A stretch of 64,000 bases of DNA, taken from Mucilaginibacter robiniae (lineage in GTDB: Bacteria; Bacteroidota; Bacteroidia; Sphingobacteriales; Sphingobacteriaceae). A model generated the notes under the pieces. It was not told where the DNA came from. It did not search any database and was given only the letters and a program-made list of their open reading frames with translations. Positions within the stretch are counted from its first letter, which is position 1. Every line of letters begins with the position of its first letter. The DNA lies in contig NZ_CP051682.1 in assembly GCF_012849215.1 (NCBI RefSeq), positions 1,426,001 to 1,490,000 of the forward strand. The letters are read 5' to 3'. Both the position numbers and the translations under genes were made by a program. This document shows positions 45,479 through 54,290 of this stretch, in pieces.

Positions 45479-45976
45479 ATGGCAAAGAAACTTTTACTCA
45501 GCTGCTTCCTGATCGTTGCAGCTACGTTAACTATAGATGCTTCCAAATTGTCTGCATTAGCGAGCGATCGTATATGCGGCAAATGGATGTCGGAAAAAAA
45601 GAACTGTATTGTACAGGTATATCGTGATGGAAATGATTTTAAAGCCAAGCTGGTTTGGTTTGATGATTCTGATGAACCCACCAAGCCTATGGAAGCCCGT
45701 CTGGATATACACAATCCATCAAAACAGCTTCGCTCACGGCATCTTGTTGGCATGAATGTATTAGAGAATCTGGAATATCATCCTAAAACAGACAGTTGGG
45801 AAAACGGTATGATTTACGATGCACAAACCGGGCGTAAATGGAATTCATCAGCCAGCATGACGTCTGATAATGTGTTAAAGGTAACCGGTTACTGGCACTT
45901 TAAATTTATAGGCCGTACCATGACCTTTAACCGGGTGGATGATGCCGATGTTGCTAAATTTATCGCGAAAAACTAA
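45479..45976 (+). CDS. DUF2147 secreted protein
   Basis: 165 residues. Signal peptide (LLLSCFLIVAATLTIDA), then the DUF2147 lipocalin-like fold: ICGKWMSEKKNCIVQVYRDG, KQLRSRHLVGMNVLENL, WENGMIYDAQTGRKWNSSAS and a closing FIGRTMTFNRVD. Periplasmic protein of unknown function; relatives are small beta-barrels. Converges on thioredoxin with a palindrome between them. Confidence 0.88.
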   Translation: MAKKLLLSCFLIVAATLTIDASKLSALASDRICGKWMSEKKNCIVQVYRDGNDFKAKLVWFDDSDEPTKPMEARLDIHNPSKQLRSRHLVGMNVLENLEYHPKTDSWENGMIYDAQTGRKWNSSASMTSDNVLKVTGYWHFKFIGRTMTFNRVDDADVAKFIAKN

Positions 45977-45997
45977 GAGCTATTTATAAATAGCTCT
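45976..45997. terminator. Palindrome between DUF2147 gene and trxA
   Basis: Perfect 11-bp arms (AGAGCTATTTA and its complement, no loop) that include the DUF2147 stop's last base and the last codons of trxA. Likely a shared terminator hairpin. Confidence 0.5.
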
Positions 45998-46280
45998 CAA
46001 TAATCTGCTTAATCTGTCCGGCTTGCATTACGCCGCTCTGCCGCCATTTATTTTCGCCATTTTTAAATAAAATTAGGGTAGGCACCCCCTGTATGCGGTA
46101 AGCATCAGCTACCGCCGGATTTTTGTCGATATCAATTTTTACAATTTTCACGCGATCGCCCATTGCATCTTTTACCTGCTTCAGTATAGGAGCCATCATT
46201 TTACATGGTCCACACCATTCAGCCGAAAAGTCGACCAATACAGGTTGCGGCGTATTGATAATATCTGAAAAGCTTGCCAT
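45984..46280 (-). CDS. trxA: Thioredoxin
   Basis: 98 residues, cytoplasmic, active site [12 protein letters not shown], cis-Pro in [12 protein letters not shown]. Reduces protein disulphides with electrons from thioredoxin reductase. Full length, typical of Bacteroidota single-domain thioredoxins. Confidence 0.95.
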   Translation of the reverse strand: MASFSDIINTPQPVLVDFSAEWCGPCKMMAPILKQVKDAMGDRVKIVKIDIDKNPAVADAYRIQGVPTLILFKNGENKWRQSGVMQAGQIKQIIESYL

Positions 46281-46360
46281 AATCTTTAATCTTTTAGTTT
46301 AGCAACAGCCCAATGCAAAATCCGTTTGTGAAAAGTAATCTTGATAGCTGTAACTGCTTA

Positions 46361-46407
46361 AATAAAAACAGCCGCTTCAAATCAAGTTTGCAGCGGCTGT
46401 TTTTATT
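46361..46407 (-). terminator. Terminator of GH51 gene
   Basis: Perfect 16-bp stem AATAAAAACAGCCGCT and exact complement, 15-nt loop, T-rich ends on both strands, 16 bp past the GH51 stop. Confidence 0.88.
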
Positions 46408-46423
46408 AGTTATGATAGCTTAT

Positions 46424-47965
46424 TTAATTCAGTTCTAATTCTACCACAGCTTTAGCTGGCATATTAATTACTAACTTATCCCCTTCTTTACGGGCACCTG
46501 TAAAAGTTTTAGGGATTAAAGTGTAAGGTTTTTCGAACGTGTTAATATCATCCACTTTGGCTGAAGTTAAAACCCGGCCAGTTACTGCTTGCCAAGCTAT
46601 ATCTTTAAACTCTGTACTTACAGCAATAGTGTTGTGTGCATCTAAGTTAGCCAGCGTTAAATGCACCTTACCGGCAGCATCCTGCGAAGCCGTTACATTT
46701 ACTGCCAGAATCTTTTTGCCTTCATACTCATACTCGGGTGCATTTAGTTTGACAGGCAGGTATCTAGCATCCTGATGTACTTTGTACATATCAAAAACGT
46801 AGTAAGTAGGCGTCAGCAGCATTTTCTCCTTATCGGTGATAATCAGCGCCTGCAATACGTTTATACATTGTGCCAAGGCAGCCATTTTTACACGATCACA
46901 GTGGTTATTAAAAATATTCAATGTGGTAGCTGCTACTAAGGCATCGCGTAAGCTATTCTGCTGAAACAGGAAACCCGGATTAGTACCCGGCATCACGTTG
47001 GTCCATACGCCCCATTCGTCCACTACTAAAGCTACTTTCTTTTGCGGATCGTACTTATCCATAATAGCTGAGTGCTTGGTTACCAGTTCTTCCATTTGCA
47101 AGCAGTTTTTCATAGTATTGAAATAAGCTGCTTCGCCAAAGTTGGTAGATGAACCTTTATCACTCCAGTTGCCGGTAGGCAACGTATAATAATGAAGAGA
47201 TAAGCCCCACATACGTCCCGGACCAATATTCTTCATACAAGTTTCCGTCCAGTTATAATCACTTGCATTGGGCCCGCAGGCTATTTTTTTAAGCTTGGCA
47301 TTGTTATAGTTTTTGGCAAAAGAGGCATATCTGCGGTATTCATCGCTATAATGTTCTGGCGTCATATTACCACCGCAACCCCAACTTTCATTACCCACTC
47401 CCCAAAAGTGCACGTTAAAGGGTTTCGGGTGCCCGTTCTGTGTACGCAGGTTGGTAAGCGGACTTTCACCATCGAAATTCAGATACTCTACCCAGTTCGA
47501 CATTTCCTGTACGGTACCACTACCCACATTAGCCGATATGTACGGCTCACAACCCAATAATTGGCATAGCTCCAGAAATTCGTGTGTACCAAAGCTATTA
47601 TCTTCTACTACTCCGCCCCAGTTGGTATTAATCATTTTAGGGCGTTGTGGGCGTGGGCCAATGCCATCACGCCAATGGTACTCATCAGCAAAGCATCCGC
47701 CGGGCCAGCGTAGGTTCGGAATTTTGATTTTCTTCAAGGCATTAACCACATCCAGCCGGATACGATCTTGCTTAGCTACTGGTAAGGTTTTATCCACCCA
47801 AAAACCACCATAGATGCCACGCCCCAGATGTTCGGCAAACTGGCCGTAAATATTACGGCTAATGGTATCTTTTGAATTATTGCTTACCGTTAAAGTTGCG
47901 GTATTTTGGGCATAGCTTTTCAGGCCCAGTCCCGCAGTTAGCAGGAATAAAATACGTTTTTTCAA
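46424..47965 (-). CDS. GH51 alpha-L-arabinofuranosidase
   Basis: 513 residues. Signal peptide ends GLKSYAQ near residue 20, so periplasmic. GH51 TIM barrel with acid/base Glu193 in [13 protein letters not shown] and nucleophile Glu317 in VVDEWGVW, plus the C-terminal beta-sandwich ([17 protein letters not shown]). Removes arabinofuranose side chains from arabinoxylan or arabinan. Start codon is TTG at 47965; an in-frame TAA lies four codons further upstream and no ATG lies between. Separated by 4.5 kb from the xylan locus but functionally part of it. Confidence 0.94.
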   Translation of the reverse strand: MKKRILFLLTAGLGLKSYAQNTATLTVSNNSKDTISRNIYGQFAEHLGRGIYGGFWVDKTLPVAKQDRIRLDVVNALKKIKIPNLRWPGGCFADEYHWRDGIGPRPQRPKMINTNWGGVVEDNSFGTHEFLELCQLLGCEPYISANVGSGTVQEMSNWVEYLNFDGESPLTNLRTQNGHPKPFNVHFWGVGNESWGCGGNMTPEHYSDEYRRYASFAKNYNNAKLKKIACGPNASDYNWTETCMKNIGPGRMWGLSLHYYTLPTGNWSDKGSSTNFGEAAYFNTMKNCLQMEELVTKHSAIMDKYDPQKKVALVVDEWGVWTNVMPGTNPGFLFQQNSLRDALVAATTLNIFNNHCDRVKMAALAQCINVLQALIITDKEKMLLTPTYYVFDMYKVHQDARYLPVKLNAPEYEYEGKKILAVNVTASQDAAGKVHLTLANLDAHNTIAVSTEFKDIAWQAVTGRVLTSAKVDDINTFEKPYTLIPKTFTGARKEGDKLVINMPAKAVVELELN

Positions 47966-48184
47966 GTGCAGTAGGTTTTAAATGTTGGTTATACAATTAT
48001 AATTAATCTATTGCATTTTAAGGAATTGCTTTATTGAAAATGTATCCCTATATCTCTGATAGTGAAGATTGATCTACTCAGCTCCTTTATCAGCACTATA
48101 CTTTCCTGCAAACAGAATAAAATAATTACAGTTCTTATAGTTCAGGCTGCGGTAAGCCCTGAGTTTGATTTTTTTTATAACGAT

Positions 48185-48922
48185 ATGGTAATTAATGAAG
48201 ACGAAGAAGCAATTGCTTTTTACAAAGAGGCACTTGATCATTTAAATGATAGTGGAATTGATTATATGCTAGGGGGTGCCTTTGCCATATTTCATTATAC
48301 CGGTTTGTACCGTGATACCAAAGATTTGGATGTATATTGCCGTTCAACCGATTGCCCACGCATTTTAAAGTACTTCGCAGAGCAAGGTTATACCACTGAA
48401 TTTACTGATGCCCGCTGGTTAGCCAAAATATTCAAAGGCGAGTACTTTATTGACTTGATTTTTGATACAGTAAACAACATTTGCCGGGTAGATGATAGTT
48501 GGTTTGAACGCGCAGTAGATGCCAACTTCTTTGATCACGATTTGAAACTCCTTTCGGCCGAAGAAGTAGTATGGAGCAAAATATACGTACAAAACCGCGA
48601 ACGTTTTGATGGCGCTGATTTAAATCACTTACTGCTGCAATACGGTGCTAACCTGGATTGGAAACATTTACTATTCAGGATTGACCCGCATTGGCAGTTG
48701 TTGTTAGCGCAGTTGCTCTCGTTCCAATTTGTGTACCCGGCCGATTACCAGAACATTGTACCCCGCTGGTTATATGATGAACTGCTGCGCCGCGCCGGCG
48801 AACAATACGACTTACCATCTCCTACTGAAAAGGTATGCCGCGGACCCATGATTGATCAAACTCAGTATTGTATAGATATTAAAGAATGGGATTACAAATC
48901 CTATACGATTAAAACTGTATAA
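48185..48922 (+). CDS. Nucleotidyltransferase-fold protein
   Basis: 245 residues from ATG 48185 (MVINEDEEAIAFYKEALDHL). The frame runs back to a GTG at 48062, but that extension has no domain character. Minimal nucleotidyltransferase motif GGAFAIFHYTG followed by KDLDVYC (metal Asp pair) and YFIDLIFDT (third Asp), as in AbiEii/MNT-like proteins. C-terminal part helical. Could add NMP to RNA or protein, or be an inactive fold. Lies 5 bp before a metallophosphoesterase gene, so co-expressed with it. Confidence 0.78.
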   Translation: MVINEDEEAIAFYKEALDHLNDSGIDYMLGGAFAIFHYTGLYRDTKDLDVYCRSTDCPRILKYFAEQGYTTEFTDARWLAKIFKGEYFIDLIFDTVNNICRVDDSWFERAVDANFFDHDLKLLSAEEVVWSKIYVQNRERFDGADLNHLLLQYGANLDWKHLLFRIDPHWQLLLAQLLSFQFVYPADYQNIVPRWLYDELLRRAGEQYDLPSPTEKVCRGPMIDQTQYCIDIKEWDYKSYTIKTV

Positions 48923-48927
48923 CAACT

Positions 48928-49662
48928 ATGGAAGAGAAAAAAGTAACCCGCATTGCTGCCGTTGGCGATATACATGTTCGAGAAACAGACCGCGGCAAAT
49001 GGGTAGATTATTTTCGTGAAATATCGGCTCGTGCTGATGTATTACTGATTTGTGGCGACTTAACTGATACCGGTGATGAAGACGAAGCTAAAGTATTAGC
49101 TGAAGAACTACGCGCTTGCACTATACCAGTAGTTTGCGTACTGGGTAACCATGATTACGAAAAAGGGCGTCACAAATTAATCAGGCAAGTGCTGCAAAAC
49201 TCTAACGTGCATATACTGGATGGTGAGGCTATAGTAATTGGTGATGTTGGCTTTGCCGGTGTAAAAGGCTTTGGCGGCGGTTTTGACCGTTACCTGCTTA
49301 CCATGTTTGGCGAAGATGCTAATAAAGCTTTTGTTCAGGAAGCCGTTGATGAAAGCCTGCATTTGGAACGGGCCTTAAATGTGCTGGATGGCAGCCAAAT
49401 TACCAAGAAAATAGCTGTATTACACTATGCCCCTATCAAAGCTACTGTAGTAGGCGAGCCACCTGAAATTTATCCTTTTCTAGGTTCATCACGTTTAGCT
49501 GAACCGCTAATCCGGAATAAAGTAATTGCTGCTTTTCATGGACATGCCCATGCTGGCACACTGGAAGGCACCCTCAATAGCGACATTAAAATATTCAATG
49601 TAGCCAAACCTATTTTGGTTAAAGCGGGTTATGATTATCCATATTATTTACTGGAAGTTTAA
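48928..49662 (+). CDS. Calcineurin-like metallophosphoesterase
   Basis: 244 residues, cytoplasmic. Metallophosphatase motifs in order: AVGDIHVRE (DxH), LLICGDLTDTGDED (GDxxD), CVLGNHDYEKG (GNHD), VLHYAPIK (H) and AAFHGHAHAG (GHxH). Binuclear metal hydrolase of phosphomono- or diesters, substrate unknown. Second gene of a tight pair with a nucleotidyltransferase, hinting at opposed add/remove chemistry. Confidence 0.9.
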   Translation: MEEKKVTRIAAVGDIHVRETDRGKWVDYFREISARADVLLICGDLTDTGDEDEAKVLAEELRACTIPVVCVLGNHDYEKGRHKLIRQVLQNSNVHILDGEAIVIGDVGFAGVKGFGGGFDRYLLTMFGEDANKAFVQEAVDESLHLERALNVLDGSQITKKIAVLHYAPIKATVVGEPPEIYPFLGSSRLAEPLIRNKVIAAFHGHAHAGTLEGTLNSDIKIFNVAKPILVKAGYDYPYYLLEV

Positions 49663-49766
49663 AAATATATCATACCATAAAACAGTTTATTAACAAATAT
49701 TGTTAAATACACGTTAAACCATTAAGTCATATTTGCATCTACTTAAATATATAAATACACAATTCT

Positions 49767-50066
49767 ATGAAAAAGATCATTTTGTTAATTACGCTGATTA
49801 GTTCAGTGATACTGGCCAGCAGCAATTATACACTTGCACAACACAGAAGAATGAGCGGCCAAGCTAAAGGTGCTTTAATTGGCGGTGCTGGTGGTGCCAT
49901 TGCTGGCGGTTTAATTGGCCACGGTGTTAAAGGTGCTTTAATTGGTGGTGCTATTGGTGCCGGTGGTGGTTACATTATTGGTAACGAACATCGCAGAAAC
50001 GTACATAAAAGACATGCTGCTTATTACCGTGCACATCATACTTATTACAGCCGTCGCCGTCATTAA
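49767..50066 (+). CDS. Glycine-zipper exported protein
   Basis: 99 residues. Signal peptide ends NYTLAQ near residue 24. Central glycine-zipper, two repeats of GALIGGAxGAIAGG-type helix (about residues 36-73), then a His/Arg/Tyr-rich C terminus (HKRHAAYYRAHHTYYSRRRH). Glycine zippers pack into membranes or oligomerise, as in YmgG/OmpA-like small envelope proteins. Own promoter (a near-consensus CATATTTG at 49728) and terminator. Confidence 0.85.
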   Translation: MKKIILLITLISSVILASSNYTLAQHRRMSGQAKGALIGGAGGAIAGGLIGHGVKGALIGGAIGAGGGYIIGNEHRRNVHKRHAAYYRAHHTYYSRRRH

Positions 50067-50103
50067 TAATAAATTTAATATTCCTGTTATCTAAAGTTTG
50101 TAT

Positions 50104-50137
50104 AAAGCCTGTATTTCACAATACGGGCTTTATTGTT
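50104..50137 (+). terminator. Terminator of glycine-zipper gene
   Basis: Stem AAAGCCTGTAT / ATACGGGCTTT (one G-U pair) with a 6-nt loop followed by ATTGTTTT. Confidence 0.82.
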
Positions 50138-50209
50138 TTATATTAAGTTATAATCTAACGCTTCTTTAAACTTAACTCTTGCCTCGTTGTTGCTTTCGTA
50201 AAGCACGTT

Positions 50210-50785
50210 ATGGCTGAGATACAAATTACCAATTGTGAAACTTTGTCTGATCGGAAATTTCCACTTAAATATTATACCTTCCAGAAACCGGATACCAAAG
50301 GGGCAATGCACCCTCAGGAAAATGAAGTTTACTTCCGCCCTGATGCAGTAGCTGTATTATTGTACAATGCTGAACTAAAAACTTTTCTATTCACCCGCCA
50401 ATTCAGATTACCTACTTACCTAAACGGCAACGATGAAGGCTACCTTGTTGAAACCTGCGCAGGCTTGATTGATGAAGGAGAAACACCCGACCAAGCTGCT
50501 ATACGCGAAGTTAATGAAGAGCTGGGTTATAAAATAGCTGACCTGAACAAAGTGGGTGCAGTATATACATCGGGTGGCGGTATTACTGAGTATATACATC
50601 TATTTATAGCTCCTTACAATGATACCATGAAGCAGGGTGAAGGCGGCGGCGCAAAAGGCGAAGGAGAAGATATAACCATACTCGAGATAGGTTTTGATGA
50701 AGCTTACGAAAAGTTAAAACAAGGTGCCGTTAATGATGCAAAAACGGTAATAGTACTACAACATTACTTTTTATATTATAAATAA
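50210..50785 (+). CDS. Nudix hydrolase, NudK/ADP-ribose pyrophosphatase-like
   Basis: 191 residues. Nudix box GLIDEGETPDQAAIREV followed by NEELGY matches G-x5-E-x7-REUxEExGU. N-terminal strands FPLKYYTFQKPDTKGAMH and FLFTRQFRLPTYLNG resemble GDP-mannose/ADP-ribose pyrophosphatases (NudK type), which split nucleotide sugars to NMP and sugar phosphate. Single-gene unit. Confidence 0.9.
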   Translation: MAEIQITNCETLSDRKFPLKYYTFQKPDTKGAMHPQENEVYFRPDAVAVLLYNAELKTFLFTRQFRLPTYLNGNDEGYLVETCAGLIDEGETPDQAAIREVNEELGYKIADLNKVGAVYTSGGGITEYIHLFIAPYNDTMKQGEGGGAKGEGEDITILEIGFDEAYEKLKQGAVNDAKTVIVLQHYFLYYK

Positions 50786-50890
50786 AAATTGTAAAACTTT
50801 TGTAATATTTTTTACGTTTTATCAGCACAGTTATTTAGATTTACAAAACACCTGTAAACCAATTGTTAACTGAAGTTTGATAAACTATTT

Positions 50891-52159
50891 GTGCGCTGGA
50901 TTAACTATAGCCTTTTAAGCAAAGGTCTTTTTTTTATCTTTCTCTTAGGCTTAGTTCCTGTAAGTTTACAGGCTCAGGATGCTGATTCCAACTACTCCGG
51001 AGCAGGCTATCCGACTATACGCAGAGATAGCGTACCACAAAAAGATTTGATTGACGTATTTAAAACGTTCTTTATGCCGGGTTATAGCACAAGGCCGGCT
51101 CAAATCAGCAACGACAAAATTTATTTTTCCTTTTTACCTGCAGCCAGTGGATCAATGGGCCCTGGGCAAGCGTTTGTAACTTCAACTACTGCTGGCTTTT
51201 ACTTAGGCGATCCTGACAACACGAAATTATCCAGCATTTCCTTTACGCCGTATTTTAACTTTAGAGGCCGGTATGGCCTGCCTTTTCGGTCTAACATCTG
51301 GTTTGCTAATAATAAATGGTTACTTACGGGCGACACCCGCTTGATGGTTTATCCGCAAGATACCTGGGGTTTAGGCGGCAACCAGCCTTCCAGTAACCGT
51401 ACGCGTATAGATTATAAATACTTGCGCTTTTATCAAGGTTTTTTACGCCGTATTAAACCTTACTTCTTTGCAGGGGTAGGTTATGCCATGGATTATCATT
51501 TTGGTGTTTCTGCCGATTTGGAAAATACAGGTTTACCTAAATCACAATTCAACAAATTGGATGCAGCCTTAGATGACCGGTCATTTTCATCAGGCCCCAA
51601 CCTTAATTTATTATACGATACCCGCAACAACTCCATCAACCCTATGCCGGGTTGCTATGCTAATTTAATTTACCGCATGAGTTCGACGGTATTTGGGGGC
51701 AATAACCTATGGCAATCCGTTTATCTGGATATGCGCAAGTATGTAGCCTTAAGCCACAATACCGCACAAAAGCAAAATACATTAGCCTTCTGGACTTATT
51801 ACTGGACTACACTAAATAAAGGTACACCCTACTTAAGCTTACCCAGTATAGGTTGGGATGTATTTAACCGTTCAGGCCGGGGTATTGAACAAAATAGGTA
51901 TCGTGGACAAGGCTTGATTTATGCCGAAGCCGAATACCGTAGAGGAATTACCAACAACGGCCTACTCGGCTTTGTGGTATTTGCCAATGCTACTTCTGTT
52001 ACCGAGCCTGATACCCGTCAGTTTAGCTATATCCATCCAGCGGGTGGCGCTGGTTTGCGTATCAAGTTCAATAAAAAATCAAACACCAACATTGCACTTG
52101 ATTATGGCTTTAGCAGCGGTTACCGTACCTTCCGTTTAGCTTTAGGCGAAGCTTTTTAA
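50891..52159 (+). CDS. BamA/TamA-family surface antigen barrel
   Basis: 422 residues starting at GTG 50891, with signal peptide ending SLQAQ near residue 29. The mature protein is a C-terminal Omp85-like (bacterial surface antigen, D15) barrel with strands such as RTRIDYKYLRFYQGFLRR, FAGVGYAMDYHFGV and GLRIKFNKKSNTNIALDYGF, and a terminal aromatic strand FRLALGEAF. No POTRA domains, as in short Bacteroidota Omp85-related proteins. Probably outer membrane transport or lipid-related; no partner nearby. Confidence 0.85.
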   Translation: MRWINYSLLSKGLFFIFLLGLVPVSLQAQDADSNYSGAGYPTIRRDSVPQKDLIDVFKTFFMPGYSTRPAQISNDKIYFSFLPAASGSMGPGQAFVTSTTAGFYLGDPDNTKLSSISFTPYFNFRGRYGLPFRSNIWFANNKWLLTGDTRLMVYPQDTWGLGGNQPSSNRTRIDYKYLRFYQGFLRRIKPYFFAGVGYAMDYHFGVSADLENTGLPKSQFNKLDAALDDRSFSSGPNLNLLYDTRNNSINPMPGCYANLIYRMSSTVFGGNNLWQSVYLDMRKYVALSHNTAQKQNTLAFWTYYWTTLNKGTPYLSLPSIGWDVFNRSGRGIEQNRYRGQGLIYAEAEYRRGITNNGLLGFVVFANATSVTEPDTRQFSYIHPAGGAGLRIKFNKKSNTNIALDYGFSSGYRTFRLALGEAF

Positions 52160-52535
52160 ATATTGCTATTTACAATTGCTTAAATCTGCTATATCCTCCT
52201 CTACCTAATACTTTTCACTTGTTCAGACCAATCCTTAACTAAACTCTTCTGCTGTTTAAATAGCCTTGTATTCCTTTGTTTCCTGTGTCTATATAGTTAC
52301 ATTGATAAATCTATAATATTTAAATAACCATGTCGGTCCTTTTAAATACCAGCCATTTTCCATGTATATAGGAAGAAAACATGAAACAGACTTATTGTGC
52401 AGAACTACTAATCACACCTTGTACTTACTTATCATCAAACCTAACTCGATATCTGTAGAGTTTACTACTAAGCTTAAGCAACAAAAGCTGCCATTTTATG
52501 GCAGCTTTTGTTAGAAAACAGTTAATTCAATAATA
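52160..52535. other. Gap between convergent genes
   Basis: 376 bp with no credible frame. Apart from the terminator at 52480-52512 I see only AT-rich, unstructured sequence. Confidence 0.55.
52480..52512 (-). terminator. Terminator of xylan locus left arm
   Basis: Perfect 14-bp stem AACAAAAGCTGCCA and exact complement, 5-nt loop, 24 bp past the GH10 stop; ends susC-susD-xylanase transcription on the minus strand. Confidence 0.88.
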
Positions 52536-54221
52536 CTATTGAACAGATCCTGGAGTTAAGCCTGCTTTGAAGCCGGCATAGGCTGGCTTTTTAACATAAT
52601 TAGCATCAAATAGCAGAGGCGCATCAGGAGATGCCTTGGTGTTAAGCCAACTATCGGTATCTGAAACGCCCCAAACAGTTACGCCATAACGTTGTGAGGC
52701 CGGAACATTAGTGATATAAGAATTAATAGCATATTTTATCATAGCTGCCTGGTAAGATAATAAGGTAGCTGTAGGCACAAACGGGCTGGTTTTAGCACCA
52801 TTAATTACAACATCCAATTCTGAAACCCTGATTTTTAAACCAGTTGAAGCCAGCTTTTTGAACATATAATCAATGTTGTTTAAGTTTTGGCCTAAAGTAA
52901 TGTGCATTTGCGTACCAATACCATCAATAGTTGCACCATATTTATTTAAAGCTGTAACCATAGCTACCAGAGAATCTGTTTTTACAGTAGCATATTCCAA
53001 GTTATAATCGTTAATAAATAAAATATCATTCGGTGCTGCTGCTCTAGCTGCTTTGAATGCTTTTGTGATATAGCTGTCCTGATATTTATTGCCTAAGTAT
53101 TGCGCATACAAAAACTGAGTAGCAGAAGCTGTAAAGTTAGTATTAGTACGAACCTGACCATTATCCAGCAATGGCTCATTTACTACATCCCAAGCTTTAA
53201 TGTTAGGATAGCGTTGCAATGTTGTAGTAATGTACTTAGTCATTTCAGGCTGAATTACAGCTGCAATCTGAGCAGTAGTAGGTTGTGTTGCACCTGTTGC
53301 CGACATACCCTGACTAGGATCTTGAATAATTATATTATCAATAGTGTAATTGCCAGAAGAAGGAAAATTTAAGCGGATGCTTGGTGCAGCATCTGATACT
53401 CCGGTAAAAGTAGCCGTATAAGTAGCAAATGAAGTTGATGTAGGGCTTATAACTTGTTGTGAATAGTAACCAGTAGTTGTATTCTGCAAAACAATATTAA
53501 CCTTCCCACTGGTGTTGGTAGTTTTAATATCAACGGTAACAGTAAGGTTGTGACCTGCAGTTACAGCAAAAGTTGGCCCTATTGATTGTACATCATAAGC
53601 ATTAGCTCCTGCTGTAGCTACGTTAACCTGTAAAGCCCGATTAGAGTTGTTACCTGAAACTGCTGTGTATGTAGCTGACGATGAATTGCCTGCCAGATTA
53701 CTCCAACCCGTAAAGTTATTGCCGCTACCAGTTTCAAAATCACCATTTAAATTAGCCAGTAAATTAGGAGCAGGTGTTCCGCCTTTTCCCGGAATTACAA
53801 GCGCACTAATCAAGCTGTTTAAGTAAGTAACATTTTGTTGCGAGTACCACACTAGGTTATGGCCAAACACACTTAAGCCATTATCAGTACAGATTTTGTA
53901 CAAAGCGTCGGCTGTAGCGTAATTATAAGTTCCATCATTTTGTACTACCGAGCCTTCTTTTAGTTCATTACCAAAAGTTACGTTGTTACACTCCCTTTTT
54001 ACTGTAGCCAAATATGCTGGTATAGTTGACATAGGAGTATAAGTTACAGCCATACCCATATTAGGAAAAGCTGATGCCGTAAGTGCTTTTAAAGTACCGC
54101 TGGTATCAGTATAATTACCAGTACTTAGGCTATTAAAATCAGCATTCTTTTTACAGGAAGTACTTAACATAGCCGTAGTAGCCAGTAAAGCTAATCCTGC
54201 GTTTTGTAAATATCTTTTCAT
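52536..54221 (-). CDS. GH10 endo-1,4-beta-xylanase with inserted CBM (lipoprotein)
   Basis: 561 residues. Lipoprotein signal peptide with lipobox MLSTSC at residues 18-23. The GH10 barrel starts near residue 52 (MGMAVTYTP, NELKEG, GHNLVWYSQQN), is interrupted at about 150-302 by a CBM4/CBM22-like beta-sandwich (LNGDFETGSGNNFTGW ... YTIDNIIIQDPS), and resumes with acid/base Glu349 in WDVVNEPLLD and nucleophile Glu469 in IRVSELDVVI. Likely on the cell surface, making the first cuts in xylan. CBM insertion in the catalytic barrel is known from Bacteroidota xylanases. Follows susD after about 70 bp. Confidence 0.93.
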   Translation of the reverse strand: MKRYLQNAGLALLATTAMLSTSCKKNADFNSLSTGNYTDTSGTLKALTASAFPNMGMAVTYTPMSTIPAYLATVKRECNNVTFGNELKEGSVVQNDGTYNYATADALYKICTDNGLSVFGHNLVWYSQQNVTYLNSLISALVIPGKGGTPAPNLLANLNGDFETGSGNNFTGWSNLAGNSSSATYTAVSGNNSNRALQVNVATAGANAYDVQSIGPTFAVTAGHNLTVTVDIKTTNTSGKVNIVLQNTTTGYYSQQVISPTSTSFATYTATFTGVSDAAPSIRLNFPSSGNYTIDNIIIQDPSQGMSATGATQPTTAQIAAVIQPEMTKYITTTLQRYPNIKAWDVVNEPLLDNGQVRTNTNFTASATQFLYAQYLGNKYQDSYITKAFKAARAAAPNDILFINDYNLEYATVKTDSLVAMVTALNKYGATIDGIGTQMHITLGQNLNNIDYMFKKLASTGLKIRVSELDVVINGAKTSPFVPTATLLSYQAAMIKYAINSYITNVPASQRYGVTVWGVSDTDSWLNTKASPDAPLLFDANYVKKPAYAGFKAGLTPGSVQ

Positions 54222-54290
54222 CTTTTATTTAATTTTCATTTCAGGCTACGCTGTAATATTAGCATAGCCTGTATAGGTTAATATATAAAA

